From positions 310,001 through 374,000 of the forward strand of contig NJPS01000045.1 of the NCBI GenBank assembly GCA_002946415.1: a stretch of DNA of 64,000 nucleotides, read 5' to 3'. The stretch is from Rutstroemia sp. NJR-2017a BVV2. Lineage: Eukaryota; Ascomycota; Leotiomycetes; Helotiales; Rutstroemiaceae. The notes beneath the pieces are model-generated. The model ran no database searches and had not been told where the DNA came from. It saw only the letters and a program-made list of their open reading frames with translations. Shown one piece after another: positions 19,158 to 31,609 of this stretch (position 1 is the stretch's first letter; every line of letters begins with the position of its first letter). Made by a program: the position numbers and the translations under genes.

Positions 19158-20362
19158 ATGCGGTTCCTTTCCTTCACACTGCTTGCTGCAGTTTTCGAGA
19201 CAGTTCTCGCTGCACCTGCTCTCAAACCTTTCAGCACCTTTTCCAATGTCACTATCTTCACTCCGGGTGCCAACTGGACGAATCCAGGTGTTCTGTATGC
19301 TCGAACTGTAGAACTTCCTGGAAATGTCCTCTTGGCTACATGGGAAAACTACAGCCCTGAACCACCGCTCGTCTACTTCCCAATCTTCAAAAGTACGGAC
19401 GGTGGAGAGACATGGAAACATATCTCGAACGTGACGGACAAAGTCAATGGATGGGGTTTACGATATCAACCATTCTTGTATTACATGACGGAAAAAGTTG
19501 GAAAATATCCTGCTGGCACCATCCTTCTTACAGGCAACTCGATCCCAACAGACTTGAGCAAGACACAGATCGACGTCTATGCTAGTTTGGACAAGGGATA
19601 CAGCTGGGAATATGTTTCGACAGTGGCGAACGGTGGTGCTGCAGTACCTGATAATGGCATTCCAGCAATTTGGGAGCCGTTCCTTCTTTCCTATAAGGGA
19701 GATATTGTTTGTAAGTCTGCCTCCATTTCCTAACCTTTAGTAAGTACTAATCATCGGTCGCAGTGTACTACTCAGATCAACGTGATCCCCTATACGGCCA
19801 AAAGCTGGTGCATACCGTATCCTCGGACCTCGTCAACTGGGGTCCTGATGTCGACGATGTAACCTACTCAACCTACACCGCTCGACCAGGAATGACCACC
19901 ATCACTCAGCTGCCCAACGGAAAGTACATGATGACCTATGAGTACGGTGGAGGCCCAACAGTAGTTACCGGAAGTTATTCATTTCCCGTTTACTACCGCA
20001 TTTCTTCCTCCCCTCTCACCTTCATCAACGCCACCGGAATTCCCATTGTCACAGACACAAAAGTTCAACCTTTCGGATCACCTTATCTTACCTGGAGCCC
20101 TGTCGGTGAAAAAGACGGAACGATCCTCGTGAGCTGCGGAGGCGCAAGCGAAGTGTTCGTGAACCAAGCACTGGGTGCGAAAGATGCGTGGAAGAAGATG
20201 CCAACGCCTGAGGGAATCTCATATACCAGACACTTGAGAGTTCTGAATGGGAATAAGAATCATTTGTTGATTGCTGGAGGAGGCGTGCTACCGCCTAGCA
20301 CGACGAATAGGGTTACAGTTAGTGTGATCGATATTGAGAAGGGGTTGGCGGGAGCTGTATAG
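19158..20362 (+). CDS. Secreted GH93 exo-1,5-alpha-L-arabinanase
   Basis: Glycoside hydrolase family 93 enzyme that releases arabinobiose from linear 1,5-arabinan of pectin side chains (family knowledge). Exons 19158-19710 and 19764-20362 give 383 aa, the family length. The signal peptide is MRFLSFTLLAAVFETVLA. Family-typical motifs run in order: LYARTVELPGNVLLATWENY, STDGGETW (a BNR/Asp-box of the sialidase-type propeller), GWGLRYQPFLY, a second Asp-box-like DKGYSWEYVS, AIWEPFLLSY, YYSDQRDPLYGQKLVH, TARPGM, MMTYEYGGGP and YTRHLRVLN. The acidic residues in WEPF and YEYGG are likely catalytic (inference from family alignments I recall). A TATA-like box lies about 70 bp before the ATG. Confidence 0.92.
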
Positions 20363-21203
20363 GTAGGTAGAAAGATAGATAGGTAGATGATTAATCGATT
20401 ATTTAAAACTGCTGCCTCTCGGACCACAAGGAAAGAGGTCTCCCTTATTCTGATTTATATCATGGCGTCATCACGTGTAGTCTGTGTCCCCCTGATTGTC
20501 TGACTGCTCGAATGGCACAAGACCGAAAAATTATTTTTCCTTGTGTCGCTGCAGAGACACCCACAGCAACTTGACGTACAAGATTAATCCATCCAGAAAC
20601 CGGGCGGTAGAACAACATTCGGTACTTCCTGCGGCATCCACTGAATTGTTGACTGCATTGCCACACAACTTATATTAATAATGTGCTTCTGCGCGTAATT
20701 GGTTACTGTAGCTTACACCGAGCGATAACTTAGTCAGAACCAAACGTTTGGACAACCGGAGCCAGAAACAACCTAAAGTGGAACAACTTGGTTGTTCCTT
20801 CCCAACTCGATCTTGTTGCAACAACTTCTCAAACTACGCCTCTACCTCGCAGAACCGACCTCTTTGTAAAAGAGGTTCAAATTCCCTTGATCATTCACTA
20901 AAGTGGTCAGGTTGCCTTGTAACCTATCACCCACCTGACTCATTGCTAAGAGTCAGTCATTCATTTAATCAGCTAACTCGGTAGCCTTGTGTGCCTGGAA
21001 TCTCGTCGGCTCTGACGAGTTCGAAGCACCGCTTTCGACCAGTCGTCAACATTTCTTCCCAACCGAAGAAGAGAAAGGCCGCTGAGGCGATATCAGCTTC
21101 CGACAACAGTACGACAAGATCCAGCAAACGGATCGCCTCAGCAGCACCAAATCAAGCAGGATCGGAGAAGATTGAAACCCCTCCATCGCCATTCACAAAC
21201 GGT
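20363..21203. other. Intergenic region and open leader of the RBR ligase gene
   Basis: From 20991 to 21203 the frame of the next gene stays open upstream of its ATG, without another ATG, and would encode a lysine-rich stretch with PKKRK. The rest has no feature I can support. Confidence 0.4.
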
Positions 21204-22974
21204 ATGGATTCTGACGACGACTTCATGTCCGGAGGCTCCAGCGACGTGGATGTCCTCATGGACGAGAGTGAGAACGAGAACGAGTCTGAAGACGGTATGT
21301 ACTTGTGTTTACTCTTTTCCCACACCAACATCTCACTTCTTGTTGTTTCGCCCGCTGACGTAGATACTGTTCTTAGAGTTCGGCTTTGAGGAACCAGCAC
21401 CAGATCTCGGATTCACACAAGATGATCAGTCCCAGAAGAAAAAGAAGTCATTCGATATCAACTTCAAAGTCCACCACCCCGAGGATATCCAGGCACAACA
21501 GGACGAGCTTATCAACGAGGTCAACATGATCCTAGATATACGAAAAGAAGATGCGGCGATTCTTCTCCGACACTTCAGATGGAACAAGGAACGTTTGATC
21601 GAGGATTACATGGACCGCCCGAAGAAGGTGCTTGATGATGCGGGCTTAGGGCCCAGCAAAACCGGACCACCAAAGCTCGAGGTTATACCCAACTTCATGT
21701 GCGATATCTGCTGCGAGGATGAGCCAGGACTACAATCATTTGCCATGAAGTGTGGCCATCGATACTGCGTTAATTGTTACAATCATTATTTAACACAAAA
21801 GATCAAGGAGGAGGGCGAGGCTGCTCGTATCCAGTGTCCACATGACGGATGCCGCCGGATAATGGATAGCAGATCGTTAGATTTACTGGTTGCTGCCGAC
21901 TTACAAAACCGGTACCATGAACTTCTTACACGAACATTCGTCGAGGACAAGGAATTCTTGAAATGGTGCCCTGCTCCGGATTGCCAAAATGCTATCGAGT
22001 GCGCGATCAAGAAGAAGGACCTCGATAGAGTTGTTCCCACGGTTGCTTGTGATTGCAAGCATCGTTTCTGTTTCGGTTGCATATTGGCGGACCACCAGCC
22101 TGCGCCTTGCGAACTGGTCAAGAAATGGTTGAAGAAGTGTGCAGATGATTCGGAAACTGCCAACTGGATCTCTGCCAACACGAAGGAGTGCCCCAAATGT
22201 AATTCTACGATTGAGAAAAACGGAGGTTGTAACCATATGACTTGCCGAAAGTGTAAGCACGAATTTTGCTGGATGTGTATGGGCTTATGGTCTGAACACG
22301 GGACGAGCTGGTATAACTGTAATAGGTTCGAGGAAAAGAGCGGCTCGGAAGCTCGAGATGCCCAGGCCAAGTCTCGAGTGTCACTCGAACGTTATCTACA
22401 TTACTACAACCGTTATGCCAACCACGAACAATCCGCGAAGTTGGACAAGGATATTTACAACAAGACGGAGAAGAAGATGATCCAACTCCAATCCGCCTCC
22501 GGGTTATCTTGGATCGAAGTTCAATACCTCAACTCTGCCTCTCAAGCTTTACAAACATGTCGCCAGACGCTTAAATGGACATATGCCTTCGCTTTCTATC
22601 TTCAACGCAACAACCTCACAGAAATGTTCGAAGACAACCAAAGAGATTTAGAGATGGCTGTTGAAGCGTTGTCGGAGATGTTCGAGAAACCCGTTCAGGA
22701 ACTCGCACAACAGAAGCTAAAAGTCGAGATCATGGATAAGACCTCCTACTGCAACAAACGTCGGGTTATTCTTCTTGCCGATACAGCCGACAACCTTGCA
22801 AATGGTGCGTGGTCCTGGAGTACTACCTTCTAATTACACGTTGCTTCCCTCCTCTAGTCCCTTGCTATATTAGGTCGTTTCTTGCGCATCCGCCAGCATA
22901 TATTCATCGGAGACCGGTTTACTGATTGCACACACATCTTCACAGGGAAATGGAGCTTTCAACAGGCTCCCTAG
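21204..22974 (+). CDS. Ariadne-type RBR E3 ubiquitin ligase
   Basis: RING-between-RING ligase that passes ubiquitin through a catalytic cysteine. Model: exons 21204-21294, 21377-22804 and 22946-22974 (515 aa). The N-terminus is acidic (MDSDDDFMSGGSSD). A UBA-like region (VNMILDIRKEDAAILLRHFRW) follows. RING1 starts CDICCEDEP; the IBR has CDCKHRFCFGC; RING2 has CPKCNSTIEKNGGCNHMTC with the expected catalytic Cys in GGCNHMTC; the Ariadne domain follows (RYLHYYNRYANHEQS). The last intron is a choice: spliced, the protein ends GKWSFQQAP, resembling family tails; unspliced, the frame stops at 22833 ending AWSWSTTF. Both give 515 aa by coincidence. No ATG is found in the open frame upstream of 21204. 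Confidence 0.9.
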
Positions 22975-24757
22975 CCAACACTCTCGAACAAGCTTCCACT
23001 TCAAAAGCTATGACTCCTGGACCAACGAGGGGCTAGAATCAACATTTTCGAGTTATCACTCCAACTTCATACCAGTTCTGCGAGGTTTCTTCCATTTTAG
23101 ACTATTACCGTCTTGTAAACCAAACTCCTCTTTCCTGTCTGGCAATTGCGATCCATTTCCCAGCGTCGGATCAAACAAACTGTGCATTATTTGGAGTTCG
23201 CTACCGGTTAAAATATATCATTTCCTCTTCCCGATCCTACTTTCCTCTTGGTTGGACTCGGCTTTCACGTTGGGAACTGCATGATGGTGCATCACACATG
23301 CAATGGAGCGTCAGCACACGGCGGCGTGGCGGAGTGTGGCATCGGGTGGAGCATTACTCTTTTTTACCTTTCCTTGTCATTTTATATTTGATTCTGGAGC
23401 ACTTACTGGGCAGACGACAGGGAAGGAATATGGGCAGACGGGATGGTTTTTTTTTCCTTTTAGTTCTCAAGTGATTTTAGCTCTTTTTCCTTGTGTTTAT
23501 GTAGCGATCTGGCAATATTGGGATGAAGGCATGGTTTGAAATTGGCTGGCTGAATGGATGAACGGGTTCGGATTGTTCGGGGAGTACTTGGGAAACTGGG
23601 TTGAAATTGCGGAGGAGGGAGATAGGAGCAGTGGAAGGTGGAGGTGGGGAGGAGGAGATGGGAGAGGTATAGCGAGAAGGCGATATACTTAGATAAATGA
23701 AATGGGGATAAATAGGACTGGAACAAAATCAGAACAGATATGAATTGAATGGGAAATTGTATACTCTATGTTTTCGCATGCGTGTGTAAAGGACATCCAG
23801 GCATGTGTGATATTTTACTCATTCTTCTTTCATGATTGTGAACTGTACCCAAAAGTATTAACTTCACTTGATTTGACTTTGATGTACGGAACTCGACCCA
23901 ACATTCCTCGTTCCGTGCTTACAGCATATACAAAGTTATACGCTTTCTACTTTCTCCTCCAATCTATCTATCTTCATCAACCTGCGATGGCTTTCCCCTA
24001 ACTTAACTTAGTATAACTAAAAAAAGGGCAGGATCATACTGCAAGAAGCTTTCCTATGATCCACTGACTACCACGTTGCCAGTCATAAGTAGACTCCAAA
24101 TTTTTAGCTTTCATTCGCATTCACAAATATATTCAGTCAAGTGATATTTTTGAGCAAAGGGGTTTAGCACTTTATTTCATTCTAACTTCCATCCATTCCT
24201 CTCCTACTCATAGTCATCTATGCATCCATTCATCCATCAATCCACTCACTCGTTCAAACATACCAAAATACCAATTCTCAGCTAAAGTAACACCGGCGAC
24301 GATGACAATGACAATATGACTTCGACGCTCCATTCCTCACTCTCATCTAATTTTTTGACCCCCATTCACTCCAATCGCTCCTGCACTCCATCTATAATTA
24401 TGGTATCTAGAAAGAAGAAAAAGCAGACAGACCAATAATCTCAATGTCAAGCAAGCAATCAACCAATGAAGAAAAATGAATCCTCTCTCCCCTCTATCTG
24501 TTACACTCCCAAACACCAATCTCATACTCAGTAATGCTTAAAAACGAAGCCTCTTCCCCAGCATACTCCGTTGCGTAGGAGGACGAAAAAAAAAAGTAAC
24601 AACAAGCAATGCGATAGCAGCAATAAAGGATAATTTTTTTATTCCCCTTTTTCATAGCGAATGATCTCCACACCTCGTCCACCCATTATTGGTATACATA
24701 TTCGACGCTTGTCTATTGATAACAAAATCATGGTTCTCATCATCTGATATCGTACTT
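22975..24757. other. Long intergenic region (1.8 kb) without a supported gene
   Basis: Convergent 3' flanks of the RBR ligase (+) and EXO1 (-). Contains a T run at 23447-23456, pyrimidine-rich and CATC-rich stretches (24190-24260), and only short frames of low-complexity composition. I see no RNA gene. Confidence 0.45.
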
Positions 24758-27164
24758 CTAACCAGCATAGGAGAATCTCTGCAAATCAAGACCCAAGCCC
24801 AAGCCTCCAGTGGTGTTCTCCTCGACAGGCGACAATGGCTCATATTCTTCCTCACTGTCTGGCACAATCAAGTCCTCACTACCCTTTCCCGTGTTCAGCG
24901 CTATCGTTTCCATCTCGTCAACAGAAGGAAGAGGAATGGATGCCGGCTCGACGGATGTAATCTTCTTTGTCTTTACTTCCACTTCCGGGAAAGGGACACT
25001 GCCTTGGCGAAGACATGCAAGTGGTCCGTTTGCCAACATTGGGGTCAGCGGAGGAGTAGGTGGCATCTTGAATCTGTTTGAGGCAGCAGCACCAAGTCGT
25101 TGCAAGGGGGTGAGCATGGACTTATTGGAAGTGATTGAGCTTTTCACAGATGTGGTTGGGGTTGACTTGACAGGGACTGGAATTTTTGATTGGTGTTGAG
25201 CTGAAGAAGATGGTGGAGTCGGCAAGCCATAGTTCGCAATAGGCTTCGGCGTCGAAATAGCGGTAGTACTATAACTAAACCTGCTCTTGAGATCACCTGG
25301 AACGGAAGTTGAGCGTTCGAGGGAAGAAACTGGTCGCTGCTCGGTCAGTTTGCTAGTCGAGGATGCGGCCGAAGACTGTGAAAGAGTAGGAGAAGTCCGG
25401 GAGTCAAGTGAAGCCACGGCAGGTTTAGCGACTTTATCATTGTCTTTGTAGACGTTGACTTTCGGATTCTTCTTCCCTAAGAACCCGCTATCATCTGGGA
25501 GGCTCAGCATGGCTTCTTCGATGGAATCATCAGAGAAGATAGTGATATCTTCTTTCTTTCTCGACTTCCTCTGCTTCGAGACCTTGAGAGCACTTGGGCT
25601 GTCATCTTGGGGCGCTGATGCAAAGAACCGACTTCGTCCAAGCTCTACATTCTGGCCGGTGCTGGGAGTTTGCAGAATGTCGTCATCTTCGCACAAACGG
25701 GCTCGCTTGGGTGGGCGTGTTTCATTGAGTGAATTGAGTCGCCTACCGATCGGCCTAGCAGCTCGAGAGACTGGGTGCGGTGGCAGCTCGGGTTCGGGTT
25801 GGGTCATAGATTGTTGTAGATAGGGGCGAACAGGGTCAGCAATCCATTGTCCAGAAGCCCTGGAAAGAAGCTCTTGTTGACTTTGCGATGTGGTGAAGCA
25901 GTTAACATCGAGTTCTGCAAGAGGTCTGCGCTGTGGCTTAAAATAGTTGCCAATTGAGACCCCCTTTTTGAGGTCGTTTGTCGAAAGAGAGCGATGTTGA
26001 GTCTTCGAAGCCATAAAAGAGGACACCATCTTGTCTTTTCGGTCGATGACAATACGTTGCTTAGTGATTGGATTCAAATCACCCTTCGCAACTCCCTGAG
26101 CTATCTCTGGTTCAACATAAGGCCCAATAAATTGGGATTGCTCTTCACCAAGAGGCCCATCAGGCGGAGTATGAAAGACCAAGGCAAGAGAGACGGGACA
26201 GAAAACCCTTTGATGCAAAAAGGTGAATTCGGCCTGGTAAAACGCTTCCAGGTAACCTTTCGGTACATGGAACTTTCCGTCAAATTGAATCATTCTGATC
26301 ACCTTTTCAACTGTTTTATGTTTCCTGACCAGTCGGTAAGCTGTCTTTAGCCCCATATTGTTTATGCTTGCCAGATAATCACAGCCACTTAGAATCGCCA
26401 TCGTCCGAAACTCGGTATCGGACCATCCGGTCAGATTAACATCTTTGCAAGCGCAAAAATCGGCCTTGTTAATTTCAATGCAATTCCCATACTGATCCAA
26501 TTTTGTCAGAAGGCATTTAGCCCCAAACACGAGGAGATCAGAGTCCTCTGATAAGATTCCATCGATTATTCCTCTTCGTTCCAAATAGACCATCTGTGCG
26601 TCAGCTTCGTAGGGCGCAACGATATACTGGACCCCGGCCTTCTTAAGTTCGTCGATAACATGGCGAGCCATATCCGGAGTTACATCAACCGCTTTCTGAA
26701 ATTCCAGATATGCCTGCGACGTCTTTCCTGCCCGCAGTAGTTCTTGTCCAGATCGTGTGCTCTCTAGTCGGCGCTTTTCTCTGTCTTTCTCCGTTGCTGC
26801 CTTACTTGGCAGATAGTCACCGTCGAATATCAAGTAGGGGGTAACACCGAAATGCTGCAACATTCGTACTCGGTGCATGCAATAATCAACATATCTGCTC
26901 TTGGTCAGCCGGTCCTCCGGAGAAGTTTGAGGTGCTCTTAGTACTTTCTAGTCTGCTTGCCCAAGGCAAGATCCATAGCACATGCCACGGTGCCCCGATG
27001 TAGCCAGCCATAAGCGTCGACGCCGAGGGTCTTCCCGTCAAACTTCTTCAACGTACATGGCTTCTGGATGGATTTGAGTAAAGGGAGGAGACCTGTCGGC
27101 TGTCAATACCACAATACCGGGACGAGAGAACAGCAACGGATGCTCATATACCATTTATCCCCAT
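24758..27164 (-). CDS. exo1: Exonuclease 1 (XPG/Rad2 family)
   Basis: 5'-3' exonuclease and flap nuclease used in mismatch repair and double-strand-break end resection. Exons 27164-27152 (only 13 nt), 27092-26945 and 26894-24758 give 765 aa. The tiny first exon encodes MGIN and the next joins to give MGINGLLPLLKSI, the XPG N-terminal motif whose Gly-2 is normally at the active site. The N-domain continues KTLGVDAYGWLHRG with the metal-ligand Asp. The I-domain shows VAPYEADAQMVYL, SEDSDLLVFG and SGCDYL. After about residue 350 the protein is disordered and Ser/Pro-rich, with MMR-partner-type tail sequence I cannot resolve. It is divergent from TMA16 across 675 bp. Confidence 0.95.
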
Positions 27165-27839
27165 TTTTCAAGCACACGAAGAGGCAATTGGACAGGCAAA
27201 ACAACACAAAAGAGGTCAGGAAAGCATTGGGTCTTGGGACACCGATATCTATTGAGCGAGATATGAAGGCGGTGGAGAGTAGAGAGTGCAATAATCAGAG
27301 GAGTCGCATCGGCTATCAGGAGTAGAGGTCGTTAATAAGTCGTCATGTCATGTCAGTCAGTAACTGCATTAAGAGTCGATGAATTATGAACCGTGGGGCT
27401 GATAGATCCTTCGCCCAAACCGAGACGTCGAGCCTTTCCTTTATGTTGTGGTTGCGGTTCCTACTCCACTTGTGCTTGCATTGCATCCAGCCCTTGAAAC
27501 TTGGAATTGCAAACGCGTAGTTCGTATGGGGCAACCGTGGAAGGCGCGTCAAGAGGGTTTTTGCCTCATCTGGCACTTTTCCCTACGGCAACCGGCGACC
27601 ACCAATTATTTTTGTTTAGCGTAGCAATTTGGAGAACACCACATGAATCAATCCCTACTAGCGGGAAAATGGCCCTTCGATCCTAAGCGGGCTCGGTGGG
27701 GATTTTCACGATAAAGATTGCGATAGCGAGAAAATCCCAAAAAAAGTTCACAGCTTCATGTGCAGTTAACGTTCGAAGCCATAATAATTCTACGAATACT
27801 ACAACTGTCAAACGGCCCTCGGTTCGATCGTCCTACACA
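27165..27839. other. Divergent promoter region of EXO1 and TMA16
   Basis: No gene seen. The frame of TMA16 is open back to 27696 with an ATG there (48 extra codons), but the conserved protein starts at 27840, so that part is taken as leader. Confidence 0.45.
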
Positions 27840-28543
27840 ATGCCTACCACTCTCCAAAAAGTACGGAAGCAAATCGCAAAGAAGAAGGGAGGACAACTTG
27901 GGGCTATGCACGATGGCTCTCGAAATATGCGCAGGCTACGAGCAGCCGGAGGACGTGATGATAAATTAGACAGACTTGCAGCATCAAAGAAGAGGCAGAA
28001 CCAACCTTTACGTATGTAATCCACCCGCCCTCAGAGTCAGTCAATCTCAATTAACATGTATGGTAGTGGAGCGAGCGCATTACTTCCAAGAAGCTGTGCG
28101 GAACAACGGTGTGCAACCACTCGAAATCGATGCGATCCATAGCCTTATTAAGACGTAAGGAAACTCCCAATGGCCAGCACTACGAAGCTGTGTTAATATT
28201 TCATACAGTTTCGTACACCAGCATGATGAAGAGCTTAGCGAACTGAAGAAGGAGCGTCGTCCAGGACGGCCAGCAAGCACAAGGGAAGATCTTCTTAAGA
28301 TCAAGATAGCTGCAGATGAAAAAGAATATGAGAAGGGGTTCTGTTAGTTGACCTGCTCAGTACTGCTGTTGCAGAAGCTAATGAGTTATAGACCTGCCGG
28401 ATCTTACCGATATAGACACTGTTATGGCTTTGGATCGATGGGAGGATAGTGCCTGGGCGTATTTATCGACTCTTAAATGGGTGAGGCTGTCCAGTAGTGG
28501 ACAGACCCAACAGACCAAATTCCCGCCCACAGGGGCTTCATGA
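27840..28543 (+). CDS. tma16: Ribosome biogenesis factor TMA16
   Basis: Small conserved protein that associates with pre-60S particles and the translation machinery. Exons 27840-28011, 28067-28154, 28209-28342 and 28392-28543 give 181 aa (yeast Tma16 is about 178). It begins MPTTLQKVRKQIAKKKGG, lysine-rich like the family. Further conserved blocks are HDGSRNMRRLRAAGGRDDKL, ERAHYFQEAV, KKERRPGRPAS and GFYLPDLTD followed by a Trp-rich tail (RWEDSAWAYLSTLKWVRL). The ATG at 27696 in the same frame would add a basic 48-residue extension that the family lacks. It is 430 bp upstream of MAM33 on the same strand. Confidence 0.9.
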
Positions 28544-28973
28544 TTGCATAAGAGTAGAATTGGCGTTGAGGAGTTCTGATCGATACCCAAAGTCTTTGCT
28601 ATAGAGAATCATACTTTGGAGGAGCGATGGAGTTTATAGTGAGCAGTCATGTGGAATAAGCTCAGAAGAATGGTGCCATGTCTACGAGCTCGTACATCCA
28701 AGCAGTAGTATGCACTCCAACCCGGACTGCTCAGCTGATTGATTCTTGGAATTATCGTATCGTATGTGTAGAGAATAAGAATCAGAATGAAGCTTCACCA
28801 GTAACTAGAATCTGATTCGTCAATTTGTACCTGTATGTTTGCGCAGAGGGGATTCGGAACAACCATTTTCCGCTTGAAGGAAAAGCTTCAGAGGCGAGCT
28901 CTAGAAATACATAGAGAAACTTCTACAACATTTTTTTTCACAAACACAATAGGCCCCTGAAAAAATATCCAAC
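28544..28973. other. Intergenic region between TMA16 and MAM33
   Basis: TMA16 3' flank and MAM33 promoter. No other feature found. Confidence 0.4.
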
Positions 28974-29911
28974 ATGATTTCCATCCGCACATTCACCCGC
29001 TCGGCGCCACGAGTCGCTGCACGTCTCTCCAAGACTTCAATACTCAGATCTACTGCAGTAGCAGCACGCCCCGCACCCCTCCTCCAATCTGCCTTCCTCC
29101 CAAGTAGAACGCAATGCGCCTCCGCATTTTCCACCTCCAGCGTGCGAGCCAAGTCTGCAACTCCAGAGAGCGATGCAGAGCTAGTTGAGAAGATCGCCAG
29201 CGAGATTGAGATGGAAGAGGAGATGAAAGCTGAGAATGAAGTTCCTACCAGCGTAAAGGATTATTTGGACAACTGCCCATTCGAGATTGTGGACACTCCT
29301 GGGCAGGAAGAAGTTGTTTTGACGAGAACTTTTGGTGACGAGAAGTATGTTCTCTTATTATGCTTCTTATATTGACACTTAAACTAACGATTGAATCTAG
29401 AATCCACATCTCCTTCTCCATTGCCGACATCAATTCTCTCGACCCCGAATCCGACTACCAAGACCCCGCCATGGCCGACGAAGGCGACCTAGACGCCAAT
29501 CCAGAGCAAAACAACCCCTCTGAGGCCGACGACGTCGCTCCTGGAGAGGAGGCCGACCAATCTTTCCCCGCTCGTGTCAACATCATTATCGAGAAGCCCA
29601 ACCGCGGGGCCCTCGCCGTCGAGACCGTTGCTGATGAAGGAAACATCGTGATCGATAACGTATACTACTACAGCGATGCATCATTTGCTTATGCAAAGAC
29701 ACCCGAGAAGGCCCACCAACGTCAACAGCTATACGTCGGTCCTCCATTCGGCAATCTCGATGAGGATTTGCAAGTATTATTGGAAAGATACCTGGATGAG
29801 AGAGGTGTTAACCAAGCTTTGGCCATCTTTGTACCAGATTACATCGATATGAAGGAGCAGAAGGAATACTTAAGATGGTTGCAAAACGTGAAGAGCTTCA
29901 TTGAGGCGTAG
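28974..29911 (+). CDS. mam33: Mitochondrial acidic matrix protein, p32/gC1qR family
   Basis: Acidic trimeric matrix protein linked to mitochondrial translation and respiratory-chain maintenance. Exons 28974-29344 and 29401-29911 give 293 aa (yeast Mam33 266). The first about 55 residues form a strong Arg/Ser-rich mitochondrial presequence (MISIRTFTRSAPRVAARLSK) ending in the STSSVRAKS region. The mature part begins with an acidic helix (ELVEKIASEIEMEEEMKAE), then the family strands EVVLTRTFGDEKIHISFSI, an acidic loop, YVGPPFGNLDEDLQ and the C-terminal helix DYIDMKEQKEYLRWLQNVK. An A-rich tract (29933-29967) follows the stop in the 3' UTR. Confidence 0.93.
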
Positions 29912-31609
29912 ATGAATTGATGAGGGAGAAAATGAAAGAAAAAGAAAAAAAAGAAGAAAAAAAATTGTATGGAGCCGACGATAATGTTTCTAACTTGTCT
30001 TCATACCCATTTCCGCTCTATTCCATGAATCAAAAAAGGCTCAAAAGCTATGTATGTATATTATTCTATTAACGACTGTTCAGCGACGTAGTTGTCTGAT
30101 GTCCATGAGATATGGATGGCGTTAATATATGCCACATAATGACTATCGAGATATATGTCTTCCTATCTCCCTTTGACTTCCCGCATCTGGCTCACGTCTA
30201 TGTAATATAGACAAATGCTTAGAATAATCATAATAGAAATACCGAGACCATGTGCTAGATGATTTCAGCAATCTGGCGGATACACGGATGTATATGCAAG
30301 ATGCCTTGCCCCCCTATTTATATCCTCTACACAATATGCTACGCTCATCCATCTTACCTATATCCACTTAATCCAACAATAACTTTGTTAAAACTTGCGC
30401 TTCTCCTTGCTGCTCAATATCTCAGCGGCAGCATATACGTACCTAGTATACCAAATAGCATTCACTCAGCACCATCTTATATCACACCACATCACATCAT
30501 AAGCAAGCACATCCCATCCACATCTCACCTCAACCATAAAGACCAGCTCAACCATGCAAAACGAATAAAATTTCTTTTATAATGCGCATCGGCATCCTAC
30601 TCCCCAGCTTCCTCACCCCTCTGCTCGGTTCCAATCTCGCATATTCTATGCATTCTCCCCCGCGTAAAATACACCTGGATCCCAAATGCGACTGCAAGGA
30701 AATGCCCTACTATACGCTTGCTAATGAAAGGAATGAATGTGTTGTTTTGTTTTTCTGCCTTCTATCCCGTTGCTGCTTGCTCTCCATACGATACGATATA
30801 TAAGTGATGGTTAAGGGATCAATTTTGCCCACCCTCGCCCCCTCTACTATCCTTTCCATGTGGGCGATGAGGTAAAGAATGGATAGTGTAGTGTATCTTT
30901 TTGAGTGAGGTAGAGGGAGAGAGGTCGCACCACCACTCATATATGTATGTATAGGTGAGGAAAAAAAAGAAAGAAAATAATGCTAGATCCACGAAACGTA
31001 GCATAACGCAAAAGAGCACCTTGATCCCATTCCATCCCATAACCTAGCCGATGCCCCGCCGTTCCATCCACAGCTCCCATCATCCATCCATACCACTTCT
31101 TTGTCGGAAGCAAAGGTAAAGCCCGTCCTACCCTACCCTTCCAAGCCCACCCCAAAATGCCACACAAACGCCAACTCGAAGCGAACAAAAGTATTCTTAA
31201 TACACGTAACATAAAAAGCAGGGTTTCAATTATCCGAGAAACAAGGTTAAAGTGTCCTCTGAAGACAACAAGTCCCCAAGAAAGACATATAAACATCCTC
31301 CATGACATAATTTCGCATCTCGCATCCAATCAATCATCCATCCCATAAAAAAGTCACCCCCTCCCTCAACAATAATTCTTTCCCATTCCCATATGTACTA
31401 AAGTAATGTATTGGGTCCCCTTTGACGCGTCTGGTCATGAAAAAACAAAAAGCTCGAGGATCCTATAAAGCAAGACCGCTTCTTGCCTTTTTCTCAAAAT
31501 GAAGTAATACAAGGAACATCTCAAGTGCTCAGATGAAAACGAAGGAATGAACAAATTTAAAGACTCAATCAACCAATCCACTTTTATATAATGACTCGCC
31601 CACACATCA
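29912..31609. other. Long convergent intergenic region (1.7 kb), no gene seen
   Basis: 3' flanks of MAM33 (+) and SPT7 (-). Contains A-rich runs at 29933-29967 and 30960-30978 and many CATCC/CATCA-rich stretches. Frames up to 130 codons exist on both strands but are low-complexity with no domain. Confidence 0.45.

Noticed and set aside
20865..20890. GGTTCAAATTCCC B-box-like segment
   Set aside because: No A box at the right distance, and the acceptor and anticodon arms cannot be built.
29933..29967. A-rich tract after MAM33 as a possible retroposed poly(A) tail
   Set aside because: It follows the stop directly with interspersed G and no target-site duplication, so it is better seen as 3' UTR sequence.
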